A stretch of DNA of 64,000 nucleotides from Helicobacter monodelphidis (GTDB lineage: Bacteria > Campylobacterota > Campylobacteria > Campylobacterales > Helicobacteraceae), in contig NZ_NHYN01000002.1 in the NCBI RefSeq assembly GCF_003288845.1, forward strand, positions 62,001-126,000, written 5' to 3'. The position numbers and the translations under genes are program-made. The notes under the pieces were generated by a model. The model was not told where the DNA came from and did not search any database. It saw only the letters and a list, made by a program, of their open reading frames with translations. Shown here piece after piece: positions 9,354 through 18,243 of this stretch. Each line of letters opens with the position of its first letter. The first letter of the stretch is position 1.

Positions 9354-9878
9354 TCATTCCCCATCAATGATCGCATCAACAGCCTTGGATAATTCCAACG
9401 CCGCAGCTTTATCTACTCCTGCAACTTGCATAAGGTTATTTTGGAGAAGTTTTGTATCTAGCTTATCAACCTTCACTAAAACCCACAATGTCGACCCATC
9501 TTTACTTACCCACTGATTCACAATTCTTGAACCTGCCAATGTTTTATTCACACTATTACGAATAGCTTGCACAGTTTCTTGATTTACACTTGTTGCATCA
9601 CTTGTTGCTAATTCTTTATACTTACTCTCAACTTGCACAGAAAGCTGGTTAGCAATCTCAACTCTAGCAGCATTTGAAGCTTGTGTCTTTGCAAAGTTAA
9701 TATTATTGCTTTTAATGGGTGCACTCCCAACAGCACTCAACATCTCACTTGATTCTAACACCCAAGCAGGTGCACCATCTAGTGCTGCATTCACTGCCTC
9801 ATTTTCTAATTTGGAGCTACAACCTCCAATAAGAAGCAAACAACCCAAACCAAGACTTAAAAAAATTTTTTGATTCAT
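9354..9878 (-). CDS. LPP20-family outer-membrane lipoprotein
   Basis: The 174-residue product has a lipoprotein signal ending LLIGGC (lipidated Cys20), followed by CSSKLENEAV. The mature part has GAPAWVLESSEMLSAVGSA and a long helical stretch, matching the LPP20 family first known from H. pylori (HP1456). It is presumably anchored in the outer membrane; the exact role is unknown. The SD GAGG lies about 9 bases before ATG at 9878. It is transcribed alone, facing the liv operon. Confidence 0.8.
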   Translation of the reverse strand: MNQKIFLSLGLGCLLLIGGCSSKLENEAVNAALDGAPAWVLESSEMLSAVGSAPIKSNNINFAKTQASNAARVEIANQLSVQVESKYKELATSDATSVNQETVQAIRNSVNKTLAGSRIVNQWVSKDGSTLWVLVKVDKLDTKLLQNNLMQVAGVDKAAALELSKAVDAIIDGE

Positions 9879-9974
9879 TCTTTCTTTACCTCATTTTATT
9901 TGATATTTACAAAGCTTAGTATCTCTAAAAAATACTTTGATACTCATTAAAATCTTTTTTACCATAAGGAAAAT

Positions 9975-10490
9975 TTAATGTACCGCCTTACTTACCAATA
10001 AATACAAAGGCGGATTTATAAAAATTTGTATTGATTGATAATAACAGCTTTCCAAATACTCCTCAGCTTGCTCAATACGCGTTCCATAACTAAAAACTGC
10101 TGGGGTTTTATGTGGATATGGACTCTGTTGTGTTGGAGAAAATTCAATAATCCCACAACTCCCATCTATATCAAGTAAGGGGATTAAAGAACGTACTAAA
10201 TCATACGGATTGGGCGTGCGATGAAGAATTTGATTTAAACATAAAAAACCTATTGGTTCTGTAGGCTTGAATGTCTGTGCCACGACTTCAGCTAAACAGA
10301 CTGCTTGATAAAGCATTTTTTTTGGGAGTTGTAAATGTGATTCAACATTTGACTTTTCGTCCTCTACATAGATTTCTACAAACAAACGCGAAGAGGTTTG
10401 AGAGATTGCTAAACTCTTTTCAATCTGTCTTGAAAGTTCTGTATAGCATTCCTGTAAATCCGGACGCAAAGAGGGTACATATAAAGGCAT
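9975..10490 (-). CDS. methyltransferase-like protein, possibly truncated
   Basis: A 171-residue soluble protein that I do not recognise with certainty. The segment GFLCLNQILHRTPNPYDLVRS followed by LIPLLDIDGSCGIIEFSPTQ resembles the middle of a class I SAM-dependent methyltransferase (the step where an L-N-Q/L-H loop is followed by the post-motif III strand), but no glycine-rich SAM-binding motif I is visible. It may therefore be a degenerate or N-terminally shortened relative. The start is set at 10490 because AAGGAG lies 4 bases upstream; a longer frame from 10562 lacks an SD and would run over the ubiD leader. Divergent from ubiD. Confidence 0.5.
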   Translation of the reverse strand: MPLYVPSLRPDLQECYTELSRQIEKSLAISQTSSRLFVEIYVEDEKSNVESHLQLPKKMLYQAVCLAEVVAQTFKPTEPIGFLCLNQILHRTPNPYDLVRSLIPLLDIDGSCGIIEFSPTQQSPYPHKTPAVFSYGTRIEQAEEYLESCYYQSIQIFINPPLYLLVSKAVH

Positions 10491-10591
10491 AAAACTCCTT
10501 GAATGATAAAATTCAGGTAGGATTCTAACATTATTTGGCTTTAAAAATATACAAGTTTGCATTCGCTATAATTCCACAAAAAAGAGGAAAA

Positions 10592-12409
10592 ATGCGTCAA
10601 TTTGTTGATTTACTAAAAGAAAAAAATCTCATTAAAATCATCGATGAACCCGTTGATATTGAATTAGAAATGGCACATATTGCCTATGTTGAAGTTAAAA
10701 AACAAGATTCAAAAGCCATCTTATTTACTCAACCTATCTGCAAAAGAACAAATCAACATTTCAATATGCCTGTGTTAATGAATTTATTTGGAAACCACTC
10801 TCTTGTGGAACTCATTTTGGGTGATGTCGAAAAAATTGCCACTAGCGTAGAAGAAATTATCAAATTCAAGCCCCCAAAATCGTTTCAAGAAGCCTTAGAA
10901 TGGTTACCTAAACTTTGGCATTTAAACAAGGCATTTCCCAAACGCACAAAGCAAAGGGGTTTGTGCCAAGAGATGATCCATCAAGGAGATGCCATCAACC
11001 TCTATTCGCTACCCATTCTTAAAACTTGGGAAAAGGATGCAGCAGCATTTATAACAATGGGACAACTTTACACGCAAAGCTTAGATGGCGGTATTCAAAA
11101 TCTAGGAATGTATCGTCTACAAGTTTTTAATAAAAAAGAATTAGGTTTGCATTGGCAGATCCATAAAGATTCTATGCACCTATTCGAGGAATATCGCAAA
11201 AATGGACAAAAAATGCCTGTTTCTGTGGCGATTGGTGGTGATCCACTCTACACTTGGTGTGCAACCGCTCCTCTACCCTATGGACTTTTTGAATTACTTC
11301 TTTATGGCTATATCCGCAAACAAAAAGCAAAGCTTGTCCCTTGCATCAGTAACCCCTTGTATGTGCCTTTTGATGCAGATATTGTGATTGAAGGTTTTGT
11401 TGATGTTAATCGCTTAGAAAATGAAGGTCCTTTTGGTGACCATACAGGATTCTATACGCCTATAGAACCTTATCCAGTGCTAGAAGTGAGTACCATTACA
11501 CACAAGCAAAATCCTATTTATCTTGCCACTGTTGTCGGAAAACCGCCTCTAGAGGATAAATATTTGGGTTATCCTACAGAACGTATATTTTTACCTCTTT
11601 TACGCACGACAGCTCCACAATTAATTGATTATTATATGCCTGAAAATGGTGTTTTTCACAATTTGATTCTTGCAAAAATTGCACCGCACTATCCAAGTCA
11701 TGCCCAACAAATTATGCACGCACTTTGGGGTGTTGGGCAGATGAGTTTTGTTAAGCACGCTTTATTTGTGGGTGAAAACGCACCAGATTTGCGCGATGCA
11801 AAGGCTATTACCACATACATTCTTAAACGACTTTCAACACAGAATCTACTAATTAGCGAGGGCATTTGTGACGCACTTGACCACGCTAGTGAACATTTTG
11901 CAAAAGGTGGTAAATTAGGCGTAGATTGCACAGGTGATGAAGTTCTTAATGATGTTGAAATTTTAAGTGATGGAGAATTGCTAAATAAGCTTACGATACT
12001 TATGCCAGAAGCAGTTAAATTACATCAAATCTTTACAGATACGCCCAACCCCATCACTCTTATAGGCGTACAAAAGAAAGATCAACCCATTACGGAATGT
12101 TTTAAAGCATTAGAGCCTCTTAAACAATATTTGCGCGTAGTCGTCTGTTTAGATTATTCTAAACTTGACGCAGAAAACTTTTATATGACACTTTGGAGAG
12201 TCGTTAACAGTATAGATGCAAAAAGAGATATACGCATTCTTGAAAAAATGATATGTATTGATTCTACAGACAAAGGAAAACTAGAAGGCTATACAAGACA
12301 ATGGCCACTTGAAACAAATTGCAATGCTGAAGTGATTGCAGATTTAAGAGCAAGAAAGCTGATTGATATTGATGATGCATTTTTGGACTATTTTCAGATT
12401 CTTAAATAA
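10592..12409 (+). CDS. ubiD: UbiD-family decarboxylase
   Basis: UbiD enzymes use prenylated FMN to decarboxylate aromatic acids. In Campylobacterota, which make menaquinone through futalosine, a UbiD relative is thought to decarboxylate the 1,4-dihydroxy-6-naphthoate intermediate. The 605-residue product begins MRQFVDLLKEKNLIKIIDEP and carries LENEGPFGDHTGFYT, where the catalytic Glu/Asp network lies, and VGKPPLEDKYLGYPTER. The start at 10592 is chosen for the AGAGGAAAA leader; a longer frame from 10535 has no SD and adds residues not typical of the family. tatD follows 34 bases downstream. Confidence 0.9.
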   Translation: MRQFVDLLKEKNLIKIIDEPVDIELEMAHIAYVEVKKQDSKAILFTQPICKRTNQHFNMPVLMNLFGNHSLVELILGDVEKIATSVEEIIKFKPPKSFQEALEWLPKLWHLNKAFPKRTKQRGLCQEMIHQGDAINLYSLPILKTWEKDAAAFITMGQLYTQSLDGGIQNLGMYRLQVFNKKELGLHWQIHKDSMHLFEEYRKNGQKMPVSVAIGGDPLYTWCATAPLPYGLFELLLYGYIRKQKAKLVPCISNPLYVPFDADIVIEGFVDVNRLENEGPFGDHTGFYTPIEPYPVLEVSTITHKQNPIYLATVVGKPPLEDKYLGYPTERIFLPLLRTTAPQLIDYYMPENGVFHNLILAKIAPHYPSHAQQIMHALWGVGQMSFVKHALFVGENAPDLRDAKAITTYILKRLSTQNLLISEGICDALDHASEHFAKGGKLGVDCTGDEVLNDVEILSDGELLNKLTILMPEAVKLHQIFTDTPNPITLIGVQKKDQPITECFKALEPLKQYLRVVVCLDYSKLDAENFYMTLWRVVNSIDAKRDIRILEKMICIDSTDKGKLEGYTRQWPLETNCNAEVIADLRARKLIDIDDAFLDYFQILK

Positions 12410-12443
12410 GAATATAAATTTACTTTAAAAAAGGAATAAAATA

Positions 12444-13211
12444 ATGTACGACACACATTGTCATCTAGATGCAGAATGCTTCTTTGCAGATTTACCTGAA
12501 GTAATTGAAAATTCTATTCGCGTAGGCGTGGATCGCTTTATTATTCCTGGTGCAGATTTACGTGATTTACAAAGAGCACAAGAAATAAGCCAAAAATATA
12601 CTGAAGTATACTTTGCAGCAGGCATTCACCCTTATCATATCGATGATTATGATGAAGACACTTTAGAGTCTTTCATTCAAGATAAAAAATGTATCGCTAT
12701 TGGTGAATGTGGCTTGGATTATTTCCGACTAGAAAAAGGGAAAGAGGAAGAAATAAAAGAGGCACAGAAACGGGTTTTTCTTGCTCAAATTTCCCTTGCT
12801 TTAAAATACAAAAAACCCATCATCTTGCATATACGTGATTCTTCAAATGATGCTTATGAGATTTTAAAGCCCTACATGCAAGAGCTAAAAGGTGTTTTAC
12901 ATTGCTATAACGCAGACTCTATTTTGCTGAATTTAGCACAAAATTTTTATTATGGAATTGGCGGTGTTTTAACTTTCAAGAATGCAAAAAGACTTGTAGA
13001 AATTCTTCCTAAAATCCCTATTCATCGTATTCTTTTAGAAACAGATGCTCCATACTTAACGCCAGAACCTCATCGTGGAAAAAGAAATAGTCCAGAATTT
13101 ATCCCTATTATTGCACAAAAAATTGCTGACCTGTGTCAAAAAACTCAAGAGGAAATAGAAATAATCACCAATCAAAATGCAGATACACTTTTTTGGCAGA
13201 CAAATCATTAA
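12444..13211 (+). CDS. tatD: TatD-family metal-dependent hydrolase/DNase
   Basis: The 255-residue product is a TIM-barrel amidohydrolase of the TatD family, proposed to act as a 3'-5' exonuclease on damaged DNA. Metal-binding features seen are YDTHCHLD at the N-terminus, GECGLDYF near residue 92, ILHIRDS near 129 and LLETDAPYLTPE near 198. The length is normal. AAGGAATAAAATA precedes the ATG. It probably shares a transcript with ubiD, and a hairpin with a T-run begins at its stop codon. Confidence 0.88.
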   Translation: MYDTHCHLDAECFFADLPEVIENSIRVGVDRFIIPGADLRDLQRAQEISQKYTEVYFAAGIHPYHIDDYDEDTLESFIQDKKCIAIGECGLDYFRLEKGKEEEIKEAQKRVFLAQISLALKYKKPIILHIRDSSNDAYEILKPYMQELKGVLHCYNADSILLNLAQNFYYGIGGVLTFKNAKRLVEILPKIPIHRILLETDAPYLTPEPHRGKRNSPEFIPIIAQKIADLCQKTQEEIEIITNQNADTLFWQTNH

Positions 13212-13235
13212 TTTTCCGATAAAAGGGAAATTTTT
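13210..13235 (+). terminator. rho-independent terminator after ubiD-tatD
   Basis: AATTTTCC (13210-13217) pairs with GGGAAATT (13225-13232) with one G-T wobble. The loop is 7 bases and the hairpin runs into TTTTT (13231-13235). It immediately follows the tatD stop. Confidence 0.55.
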
Positions 13236-13249
13236 AAGTTGCTTTTAGA

Positions 13250-13255
13250 TATAAT
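13250..13255 (+). promoter_or_regulatory. likely -10 box of the mltD-mrdA operon
   Basis: TATAAT lies 43 bases upstream of the mltD GTG and directly after the tatD terminator. No -35 element is evident. Confidence 0.55.
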
Positions 13256-13297
13256 TCGCCTTTATTTTTGAAAATTCGTTATTGCAAGAGGTTTGCT

Positions 13298-14236
13298 GTG
13301 AAAATTTTTTATAGCCTTATATTGCTTTTTCTTATCTCCCCATTATCTGCTGCTTTTGATACCGCCTATCGCGGAAATGTTGGTGTGGTCTTTGAAAAAT
13401 TTGATGTCAATCCCTCATTCGTCAATAGTGAAGATTTCATTACATTCCAAACTAACATGGACGAAAAATTACGAGCACGCAATTTTCTCAAAGGATTTGA
13501 GGGCGGTGAACGCTTTATTCCTTTACTAAAACAAAAAATAAAAGAAGCCGGCATCCCACAGGAATTCCTTTATCTTGCTTTAGTAGAATCTAATTTTTCA
13601 CCTAAGTCAAAATCTCCAAAAAAGGCAACAGGTATTTGGCAGTTTATGCCTAAAACAGCAAAAATGGTAGGCTTAAGGGTAGATTCACAAATTGATGAGC
13701 GACTTGATCCTGTGCGGTCAACAGAAGGGGCTATTGCTTACCTTAAATATCTCCACGATACATTTGGCAAGTGGTATCTTGCAGCCATTGCTTATAATTG
13801 TGGTGATGGACGCTTAATGCGTGCGATTGAGCAAGCAGGAACAGACGAACTAGAGGTTTTACTTGATTCAGAGGAAGCATATATTCCACAGGAAAGTCGC
13901 AACTATATCCGTAAAATCCTCTATGTCTCCTTACTTCTAAGCGATGTTGACGCACTCAAGGAACAAGGATATGAATACCTCTTGAATCGTGGAATTGGAG
14001 GGCCTAGTATTTCTTCTATTCGTGTGAGTGCCTCTCCACTAGTAGATATTGCAAAACAAGCTGGAATGAGTGTAAGCGAGCTAAAAAAATATAACCACCA
14101 CATCAAAAAAGGGAGACTCCCAAAGGGTGGAGTTTATAATCTTTACATCCCCTATGAAAGCTTAAGCACTTACCGCAGTAATGAGTTTAGTTCACGCCAA
14201 AAGCAACGTTTTGCCTTAGCAAATAAACATCGATAA
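13298..14236 (+). CDS. mltD: membrane-bound lytic murein transglycosylase D type
   Basis: Cleaves peptidoglycan glycan strands with formation of 1,6-anhydro ends. The 312-residue product starts with a signal peptide (about 1-18). It has an SLT domain with catalytic Glu97 in LALVESNFSP, the ATGIWQFMPKTA motif and AIAYNCGDGR, then one LysM-like segment near residues 255-300 for wall binding. The start is taken as GTG at 13298 because AGAGG lies 7 bases upstream and the signal peptide then begins correctly; TTG at 13268 is in frame but less likely. It heads the long envelope operon. Confidence 0.88.
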   Translation: MKIFYSLILLFLISPLSAAFDTAYRGNVGVVFEKFDVNPSFVNSEDFITFQTNMDEKLRARNFLKGFEGGERFIPLLKQKIKEAGIPQEFLYLALVESNFSPKSKSPKKATGIWQFMPKTAKMVGLRVDSQIDERLDPVRSTEGAIAYLKYLHDTFGKWYLAAIAYNCGDGRLMRAIEQAGTDELEVLLDSEEAYIPQESRNYIRKILYVSLLLSDVDALKEQGYEYLLNRGIGGPSISSIRVSASPLVDIAKQAGMSVSELKKYNHHIKKGRLPKGGVYNLYIPYESLSTYRSNEFSSRQKQRFALANKHR

Positions 14237-14265
14237 AATCTTAACAGTCTTAAAAGGAGTGATTT

Positions 14266-15081
14266 ATGGTAAGATTCAAACGCATTCTAGGAAGTATCGG
14301 AGTTTGCTTTTTGCTCATCTTAGCTGGTTGTGCCGACCCGGATACTCCCATTGATTATCCTACAGAAGTAGGAAATATTCCTGAAAATGCACAAAGCGGA
14401 CCTGGGACTATGAAACCATACCAAATCAATGGTATTTGGTATTATCCAAGTCAAGTTGCGGTAGGTGCAGAGGAATCTGGGCTGGCAAGTTGGTATGGGC
14501 CAAACTTTCACGGAAGAAAAACCTCTAACGGTGAAACTTATAGCATGTATGCAAAAACAGCAGCACACAAAACTTACCCTATGAACACTATTGTGAAAGT
14601 AACTAATAAAAATAATAATCTTAGTACCGTTGTGCGAATTAACGATAGGGGACCTTTTGTTGCAGGAAGGATTATCGATCTTTCACAATCTGCGGCACAA
14701 GAAATTGATATGATAAAAACTGGAACTGCCCCTGTTAGCATTGAAGTTCTAGGTTTTAATGGTATCATCTCAAGCGATTCTGATGCTCTTCCCCAAGTCT
14801 CTGTCGACTCTCAAGAATTCCCTGTAGGTAAAATTGAAACCACCGTTTCATTAAGTCGCTTCTTAGTGCAAATTGGAGCATTTAGAAAAAAATCTGGTGC
14901 AGAATATTACAAAAAAGAACATAGCAATATGCGAGGTTATACTGCTGTCGTGCGTGAATTTCAGCTTGATGGTGCACCTATTTATCGCGTAATGCTTTCT
15001 GGCTTCAAAAGCGAGAATGAGGCAAGAGATTTCATCTCTAATGAGCCAAGCTTACGTGGTGCATTCATTATCACAGAGTAA
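14266..15081 (+). CDS. rlpA: RlpA-family lipoprotein (septal lytic transglycosylase) with SPOR domain
   Basis: The 271-residue product has a lipobox LILAGC (Cys22), a double-psi beta-barrel domain (about 70-165) with LASWYGPNFHGRKTSNGE and VRINDRGPFV, and a C-terminal SPOR domain (about 190-271) that binds denuded peptidoglycan at the septum. In Pseudomonas RlpA cleaves naked glycans; whether this one is active is not visible from sequence alone. A strong SD, AAAAGGAG, precedes the ATG. It is 29 bases after mltD and 4 bases before hisB. Confidence 0.9.
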   Translation: MVRFKRILGSIGVCFLLILAGCADPDTPIDYPTEVGNIPENAQSGPGTMKPYQINGIWYYPSQVAVGAEESGLASWYGPNFHGRKTSNGETYSMYAKTAAHKTYPMNTIVKVTNKNNNLSTVVRINDRGPFVAGRIIDLSQSAAQEIDMIKTGTAPVSIEVLGFNGIISSDSDALPQVSVDSQEFPVGKIETTVSLSRFLVQIGAFRKKSGAEYYKKEHSNMRGYTAVVREFQLDGAPIYRVMLSGFKSENEARDFISNEPSLRGAFIITE

Positions 15082-15085
15082 AAAG

Positions 15086-15655
15086 ATGCCAATAACACGC
15101 AGCACCAAAGAAACACACATCACAGCAAATTGTGATATCTATGGAACAGGACAAGCCAAAATTTCCACTGGCATAGGCTACTTTGACCATATGTTAGAGA
15201 GTTTTTCTAAGCATTCCTTGATTGATATAGAACTTGAATGTAAGGGCGATTTGCATGTTGATGACCACCATAGCGTTGAAGATTGTGGAATTGTTTTGGG
15301 TGAACTTTTTAAGGAAAAATTCTATCCACTAAAAGGTGTAGAACGGTTTGGTAACGCATCTATTGTGATGGATGAAGCATGCGTTGAATGTGATTTAGAC
15401 CTCTGCAATCGCCCCTTTTTTGTTTGTGATTTACAGGTAAGTGGAAAAGTTGGAACTTTTGATTGTGAATTAGCAGAAGAATTCTTTAAGGCAGTTGCCT
15501 TCAATGCAGGAATTGCACTGCATATTATTCAAAAACGTGGTAAAAATCAACACCATATTATTGAGGCTGCTTTCAAAGCATTTGCTGTGGCACTCAGACG
15601 TGCACTAACGCATAATCAACGCATTCATATTCCAAGCACAAAGGGTATTTTATGA
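15086..15655 (+). CDS. hisB: imidazoleglycerol-phosphate dehydratase (monofunctional)
   Basis: Catalyses the sixth step of histidine synthesis. The 189-residue product begins MPITRSTKETHITA. It holds the manganese-binding histidine motifs GYFDHMLESFSKH, DDHHSVEDCG and KNQHHIIEAAFKA. There is no N-terminal histidinol-phosphatase domain, so this is the single-domain form. The start lies just past the rlpA stop and the stop overlaps kdsC (ATGA). Other his genes are not in the window; its place among wall and LPS genes is discussed under findings. Confidence 0.95.
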   Translation: MPITRSTKETHITANCDIYGTGQAKISTGIGYFDHMLESFSKHSLIDIELECKGDLHVDDHHSVEDCGIVLGELFKEKFYPLKGVERFGNASIVMDEACVECDLDLCNRPFFVCDLQVSGKVGTFDCELAEEFFKAVAFNAGIALHIIQKRGKNQHHIIEAAFKAFAVALRRALTHNQRIHIPSTKGIL

Positions 15656-16146
15656 TTAAACTTATTTTACTAGATGTTGATGGAACACTCAATGATGGTA
15701 AAATCACTTATGACTCTAATGGAAATGAAATTAAAAGTTTTAATGTTAAAGATGGTTTAGCTATTGTTTGTTGGTTAAAATTAGGCAGACATATCGCCAT
15801 CATCACAGGCAGGAAATCGCATGTTGTTGAAATGCGAGCAAAGGAACTTGGCATTTCTTTACTATTTCAGGGTATTGAAGACAAAGGGCATATTGTTCGA
15901 AAAATTCGAGAAGAATACGGCTTTAAAAAGAAAGAAATTGCCGCCATCGGCGATGATTTAAATGATATAAAAATGTTCAAAGAATCATCTTTAAATTTTG
16001 CACCTCAGGATTGTTCTTGGCTTGTTATGCCTCACATTGACCACCATTTAAAAAATAATGGAGGTTGTGGTGCAGTTAGAGAAATGGTTGAAACAATTCT
16101 TTTAAGAGAGGGGCGTTTGGATGAATTTTTGGCGCTATGGAAATAG
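15652..16146 (+). CDS. kdsC: 3-deoxy-D-manno-octulosonate 8-phosphate phosphatase
   Basis: HAD-family phosphatase that makes free KDO for lipopolysaccharide. The 164-residue length is typical of KdsC, which lacks a cap domain. Motif I is LLDVDGTLNDG (D8, D10), motif II is in IITGRKS, and motif IV is GDDLNDIKM. The 3' end overlaps lptC by 26 bases, consistent with an LPS-assembly transcript. Confidence 0.93.
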   Translation: MIKLILLDVDGTLNDGKITYDSNGNEIKSFNVKDGLAIVCWLKLGRHIAIITGRKSHVVEMRAKELGISLLFQGIEDKGHIVRKIREEYGFKKKEIAAIGDDLNDIKMFKESSLNFAPQDCSWLVMPHIDHHLKNNGGCGAVREMVETILLREGRLDEFLALWK

Positions 16147-16672
16147 TTTATATTTATTCTTTTTTACTCTTATTGCTATTTCTTTAGTTTTTGTATTTTT
16201 AATGATACAAAATCGCTCCCAAAACTCTACAGTGGCTAACTCTTATCTACCCTTAGAATTGATTAAATTTACCTACTATCAAATCAATGGCGAAGAAGGT
16301 GTAAAACTCAAAGCAGAAGGAACACATGCCTACCAAACAACTGAAAATAATCAAACAACAGAATTCATTAGAGATTTATCTCTCATACAAGATATAGACC
16401 ACCACAAAAGCTCCTTAATGACCTCATTCGCCATCAGAAAAGGTGATCAAATTTTTTTCGATGAAGGTGTTTATTTTTCACGCGATGACTCCTTATTTTT
16501 CTGGAGTCAGAAGGGCACTTATTTTATTGAATCAAGAGTTTTTAATGGTGAAGGTGATTTTTTTATGAACGATACAAGTGGTTCAACAATGCAGGGTAAA
16601 AACATCTTTTACGACTATTATTCCTCCATTTCCATTGCACAAGCTATTCGCATTCTAGCGGAGAGAAAATGA
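16121..16672 (+). CDS. lptC: LPS export protein LptC
   Basis: The 183-residue product has one N-terminal membrane anchor (about residues 10-29) followed by a periplasmic beta-jellyroll-like region, the LptC architecture. LptC passes LPS from LptBFG to LptA. Sequence similarity in this family is low, so the call rests on topology, length and position between kdsC and lptA, an order conserved in Campylobacterota and other Gram-negatives. The stop overlaps lptA by ATGA. Confidence 0.75.
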   Translation: MNFWRYGNSLYLFFFTLIAISLVFVFLMIQNRSQNSTVANSYLPLELIKFTYYQINGEEGVKLKAEGTHAYQTTENNQTTEFIRDLSLIQDIDHHKSSLMTSFAIRKGDQIFFDEGVYFSRDDSLFFWSQKGTYFIESRVFNGEGDFFMNDTSGSTMQGKNIFYDYYSSISIAQAIRILAERK

Positions 16673-17151
16673 AACATTTAAGGCTTTTTCTGCTGTTGCT
16701 CATTTTTGCCTATGCCAAAAATGAGCCCATTGAAGTGGTTGCAGAAAATATTATCACCGACCAAAATAAAGGTACAAGCATTATCAGCGGTAATGTCACC
16801 GTAAAGCAAGGCAAAGACAAACTTAACACCAATGAACTTACCCTCTACTTTAACACAACAACAAGACGTCCTACTTCATACCACGCAAAAGGAAATGTGC
16901 ATTTTGAAATCACTCTTGAAGATGGACGCGTTATTCAAGGTGGGGGCAACGAAGTATTTTTTATTGTTGATGAAGAAAAATATGAATTACTAGGAAATGC
17001 CTATGTACAAGAAGCTGGACAACCAAATCGTGTACGTGGAAATAAAATTGCAGTCAGTCGCAAAAATGGTTACCTTAATGTACAAGGTAGCAAAAATGCA
17101 CCCGCAAAAGTCATATTCAAGCTTGACGAAAACCCTTCCAAAAAGGATTAA
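16669..17151 (+). CDS. lptA: LPS periplasmic bridge protein LptA
   Basis: The 160-residue product has a signal peptide ending near FAYA. An OstA/LptA repeat region follows with EPIEVVAENIITDQNKGTSI and SGNVTVKQGKDKL, and later YHAKGNVHFE. It forms the periplasmic bridge carrying LPS to LptDE. It follows lptC directly and precedes engB by two bases. Confidence 0.88.
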   Translation: MKHLRLFLLLLIFAYAKNEPIEVVAENIITDQNKGTSIISGNVTVKQGKDKLNTNELTLYFNTTTRRPTSYHAKGNVHFEITLEDGRVIQGGGNEVFFIVDEEKYELLGNAYVQEAGQPNRVRGNKIAVSRKNGYLNVQGSKNAPAKVIFKLDENPSKKD

Positions 17152-17153
17152 AA

Positions 17154-17801
17154 ATGGAATCAATCTTTAAGGAAGGGGCAATTTCCATCCTACAAACACA
17201 TTTTATCACCTCAACACCAACAATCCATAAAGCACCGCCAAATTCTATCAGTGAAATTGTTTTTCTTGGCAGGAGTAATGTTGGTAAAAGTACCCTTATT
17301 AACCTCTTGCTTGGGCAAAAAGGATTGGCAAAAAGTTCAAGTACACCCGGAAAAACACAATTAATAAATTATTTTAAAACAAAGTGGAATGTAAATAATG
17401 AAATTGTAGAGTTTTATTTTGTTGATTTACCTGGTTTTGGTTATGCAAAAGTCAGCAAAGCCATCAAAGAACAATGGATAAAAAACCTTAAAGAATTCCT
17501 ACAAAAACGAGATAGCATTAAGCTTTTTTTACAACTTATAGATTCGCGACACCCCGCCTTAGATATTGATAAACAAGCCTCCACATTTTTACAAAAATTA
17601 CTCAGAAATGATCAAAAAGTCATACAAATTTTCACAAAATGTGATAAACTTAACAAGAATGATTTTAGACAATTACAATGCAAATTTCCTGAATCACTTT
17701 TTACGCATTCTAAAATGACAAAAAATGAGGTGCAGGCCATTTTGCAGAATATTTATATTCACACACTAGGCATACAAGGAGGAATCTATGCAAGTTCTTA
17801 A
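17154..17801 (+). CDS. engB: ribosome biogenesis GTP-binding protein EngB (YsxC/YihA)
   Basis: Small GTPase needed for late 50S assembly. The 215-residue product has G1 GRSNVGKST (residues 39-47), a G2-region threonine in STPGKTQ, G3 DLPGFGYAK and G4 FTKCDKL. Its 3' end overlaps the following acetyltransferase gene by 14 bases. Confidence 0.94.
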   Translation: MESIFKEGAISILQTHFITSTPTIHKAPPNSISEIVFLGRSNVGKSTLINLLLGQKGLAKSSSTPGKTQLINYFKTKWNVNNEIVEFYFVDLPGFGYAKVSKAIKEQWIKNLKEFLQKRDSIKLFLQLIDSRHPALDIDKQASTFLQKLLRNDQKVIQIFTKCDKLNKNDFRQLQCKFPESLFTHSKMTKNEVQAILQNIYIHTLGIQGGIYASS

Positions 17802-18243
17802 ACCCGTCTTAGCAGATATTCCACAAATGCAGCAGCTCGTTCTACCAGAAATTCAAGCGGGTTTAATTTTGGAAAGAAGTGATGACGAAGTTGCAACAGC
17901 TATTCGGTCATATCATATTATCAAGGAGAATCAAACCATCATTGGCTTTTGTGCTTTACATATCTATTCTTCCGTTTTAGCTGAAGTACGTTCTCTGGTT
18001 GTTAAAGAAGAATTTCGCGGGAGAGGGCTTTCAAAACAGCTTATAGAAGCCATTTCAAAAGAGGCAGCTGAACTTGGCATTAAAGAAATTCTTTCTTTAA
18101 CCTATCGTAAAAGTCTTTTTGAGTCTCTAGGTTTTGTAGAGATTCAAAAAACAGAAATTCCTAATCATAAAATATGGGCGGATTGTATTAAATGCAAACA
18201 TTTTCCAATATGCGACGAAATCGCTTTAGTAAAGAAGCTATAA
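17788..18243 (+). CDS. GNAT N-acetyltransferase, ArgA-like
   Basis: The 151-residue product is a GNAT fold with the acetyl-CoA loop in EEFRGRGLSKQLIEA (about residues 74-88). The C-terminal cysteine cluster WADCIKCKHFPICDEIAL resembles the short N-acetylglutamate synthases found outside the classical ArgA family (Rv2747 type), so an arginine-pathway role is plausible. It has a strong SD, AGGAGG. Its position between engB and cell-wall genes gives no metabolic hint. Confidence 0.7.
   Translation: MQVLKPVLADIPQMQQLVLPEIQAGLILERSDDEVATAIRSYHIIKENQTIIGFCALHIYSSVLAEVRSLVVKEEFRGRGLSKQLIEAISKEAAELGIKEILSLTYRKSLFESLGFVEIQKTEIPNHKIWADCIKCKHFPICDEIALVKKL

Noticed and set aside
10535-10591. N-terminal extension of ubiD
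   Set aside because: No SD before 10535, and the extra 19 residues are not family-like; ATG at 10592 has a good SD.
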